Shown here piece after piece: positions 10,526 through 11,150 of a stretch of DNA of 11,150 nucleotides; position 1 is the stretch's first letter; each line of letters opens with the position of its first letter. The position numbers and the translations under genes are program-made. The notes under the pieces are model-generated. The model was not told the origin of the DNA. It made no database searches and saw nothing but the letters and a program-made list of their open reading frames with translations. Source of the stretch: Baffinella frigidus (lineage: Eukaryota; Cryptophyceae; Cryptomonadales; Baffinellaceae); NCBI GenBank assembly GCA_026770585.1, contig MU647408.1:28904-40053 (forward strand), in the 5' to 3' direction.

Positions 10526-10718
10526 CCACACAGCGGGCTACCAAGGGAAAACATGGCCAAATCTTAGCCATTTCCCGTTACCTTATCCGTAGGAAGCCCC
10601 CAATGTCCCCACGGTTTGCCCACAGGAAGGGTTTCAGGTTTCAGGGTTTAGGGTTTAGATCTACGTAGATCTTGTCGCTTACGGGTTATTCAAAACCATT
10701 TTGAAGTCCGCTGGGTGG
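10526..10718. mobile_element. CCACACAGCGG-TIR MITE, copy C, expanded
   Basis: About 193 bp with ends CCACACAGCGGGCTACCAAG and CATTTTGAAGTCCGCTGGGTGG. The core TTACCTTATCCGTAGGAAGC is kept. Where the short copies have CCTACCGTAGG, this one has AGGGTTTCAGGTTTCAGGG, TTTAGGGTTTAG and a perfect 16-bp palindrome AGATCTACGTAGATCT (10657-10672), making it about 30 bp longer. The hairpin position near the left end holds GGCCAAATCTTAGCC. Confidence 0.75.
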
Positions 10719-10892
10719 AGTGGGCTTCGCTGGAAAGGTCGACGAATCTGGTCGAAATGTTGGTTAGCAAGATTTCTTTGTACCCAGCGATTATTAATTG
10801 GTACCACGGAAAAATACACTGACCGATCCGCGAAGGACCTCGTGTGGTCCCTGAATTTGTGGTCTCGCTGTTGCATGCAATGCACTGCCTGC
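10719..10892. other. No gene recognised
   Basis: The complexity is higher here than in the neighbouring regions. A minus-strand frame (part of 10679-11023) includes the peptide VYFSVVPINNRWVQRNLANQ, and the plus strand is also open. I did not recognise a family. It could be a remnant of a longer repeat. Confidence 0.3.
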
Positions 10893-10962
10893 CGAAAGTG
10901 GTGTCTCCCGCTCTCGAAAGTGGTGTCTCCCGCTCTCTCGAAAGTGGTGTCTCGCGCTCTCT
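10893..10962. repeat. Minisatellite CGAAAGTGGTGTCTCSCGCT, 3 units
   Basis: Units start at 10893, 10915 and 10939 (22-24 bp). They lie directly before the LRR exon and partly encode it (CTCTCTCG). Confidence 0.85.
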
Positions 10963-10999
10963 CGTGTCTCGAGCTCTCTCGTTGCCCCACCTTCACCAG
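10950..10999 (+). CDS. LRR exon 3' part (LELSRCPTFT)
   Basis: CTCGAGCTCTCTCGTTGCCC followed by CACCTTCACCAG reads LELSRCPTFT(R). It ends at AG before a GTCTTT donor at 11000 and matches the exon at 10351-10429. The start is unclear because the sequence merges into the minisatellite. Confidence 0.4.
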
Positions 11000-11029
11000 G
11001 TCTTTTCCCCCTTCTCTCGACAAATCCTG

Positions 11030-11150
11030 GGTGTGGGGTTAGAGATTAGGGTTTAGGATTGGGGTTTGGGGTTCAGTCGCTGCTGAATTCATCGTTTTCT
11101 AGATTCACGCGGTTAGGGGTTATGGGATAGGGGTTTGGGGTTTGGGGCTT
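11030..11150. repeat. Degenerate TTTAGGG/TTTGGGG-like array at window end
   Basis: GGGGTTAGAGATTAGGGTTT, GGATTGGGGTTTGGGGTTCA and, after a unique 45-bp break, GGTTAGGGGTTATGGGATAG and GGGTTTGGGGTTTGGGG. It probably belongs to the intron after 10999 and continues beyond the window. Confidence 0.75.

Noticed and set aside
9979-10567. 212-codon plus frame and 143-codon minus frame
   Set aside because: Both owe most of their length to the GA tract at 10121-10322. The plus frame also crosses the CCATACA array. Only the FLALSRCTTLT island within it is supported by a homologous copy.
10679-11023. 114-codon minus-strand frame containing VYFSVVPINNRWVQ
   Set aside because: No recognised family or splice context. 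The plus strand over the same bases ends in an LRR island with a sister copy, so the minus frame is probably a shadow or part of an unrecognised repeat.
11030-11150. Chromosome end (telomere)
   Set aside because: The TTTAGGG-like units are degenerate, mixed with TTTGGGG and interrupted by unique sequence. Similar arrays are interstitial throughout the window.

Overview
No complete gene, rRNA, tRNA or bacterial-type operon can be supported in this window. It looks like repeat-rich, GC-skewed nuclear DNA of a eukaryote, probably a unicellular alga or another protist. The reasons are: short coding islands bounded by canonical AG/GT splice sites, long pyrimidine or purine microsatellites, many degenerate heptamer arrays resembling the TTTAGGG telomere repeat, and at least five families of short inverted-repeat (foldback or MITE-like) elements. 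The species cannot be named from sequence alone; a cryptophyte-like alga is only a guess.

The coding signal is scattered over the + strand as short leucine-rich-repeat (LRR) exons, each about one repeat long. They are of the cysteine-containing type (patterns such as LTALxLRGxxLRDD, SDAGLLDLARG, LQVLDIAC, AKGCTALHTLTL). Several exons are 66, 78 or 81 nt long, so their length is divisible by three and they could be added or lost without changing frame. Related exons lie in groups: three CLRG...CCK exons (321-962), three SALRSLDISNT-type copies (2269-2813), three LQVLDIAC-type copies (3554-4473), GCTALHTLTL-type copies (6503-7500), eight places where an AG is followed by a GAAYGACACTCGAG-like start (8050-9560), and two LSRC..T..T exons (10351-10999). 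Many carry frameshifts, stops, lost splice sites or transposon insertions. The window is therefore best read as part of one very large multi-exon LRR gene, or a decaying cluster of such genes.

Between the exons lie probable introns made almost wholly of simple sequence. These are (CT)n, (CTT)n, (TTCTTG)n, GGGTTGAGGGGGG minisatellites, 20-36 bp minisatellites and heptamer arrays (CCCGAAC, CCCGAAA, GGGNNNA, CCATACA). Several end directly in a 3' splice site, so the repeats appear to serve as polypyrimidine tracts.

Non-autonomous mobile elements fill most of the rest. A roughly 165-bp near-palindrome is present twice with 4-bp target duplications (1769-1934, 5249-5413). A MITE family with CCACACAGCGG termini has four copies and one internal fragment, and two of its copies interrupt LRR exons. 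Single foldback elements lie at 1498-1655, 5440-5559, 5771-6021, 6874-6995, 7900-8035 and 8984-9125. No transposase is encoded here, so all would depend on enzymes supplied elsewhere.
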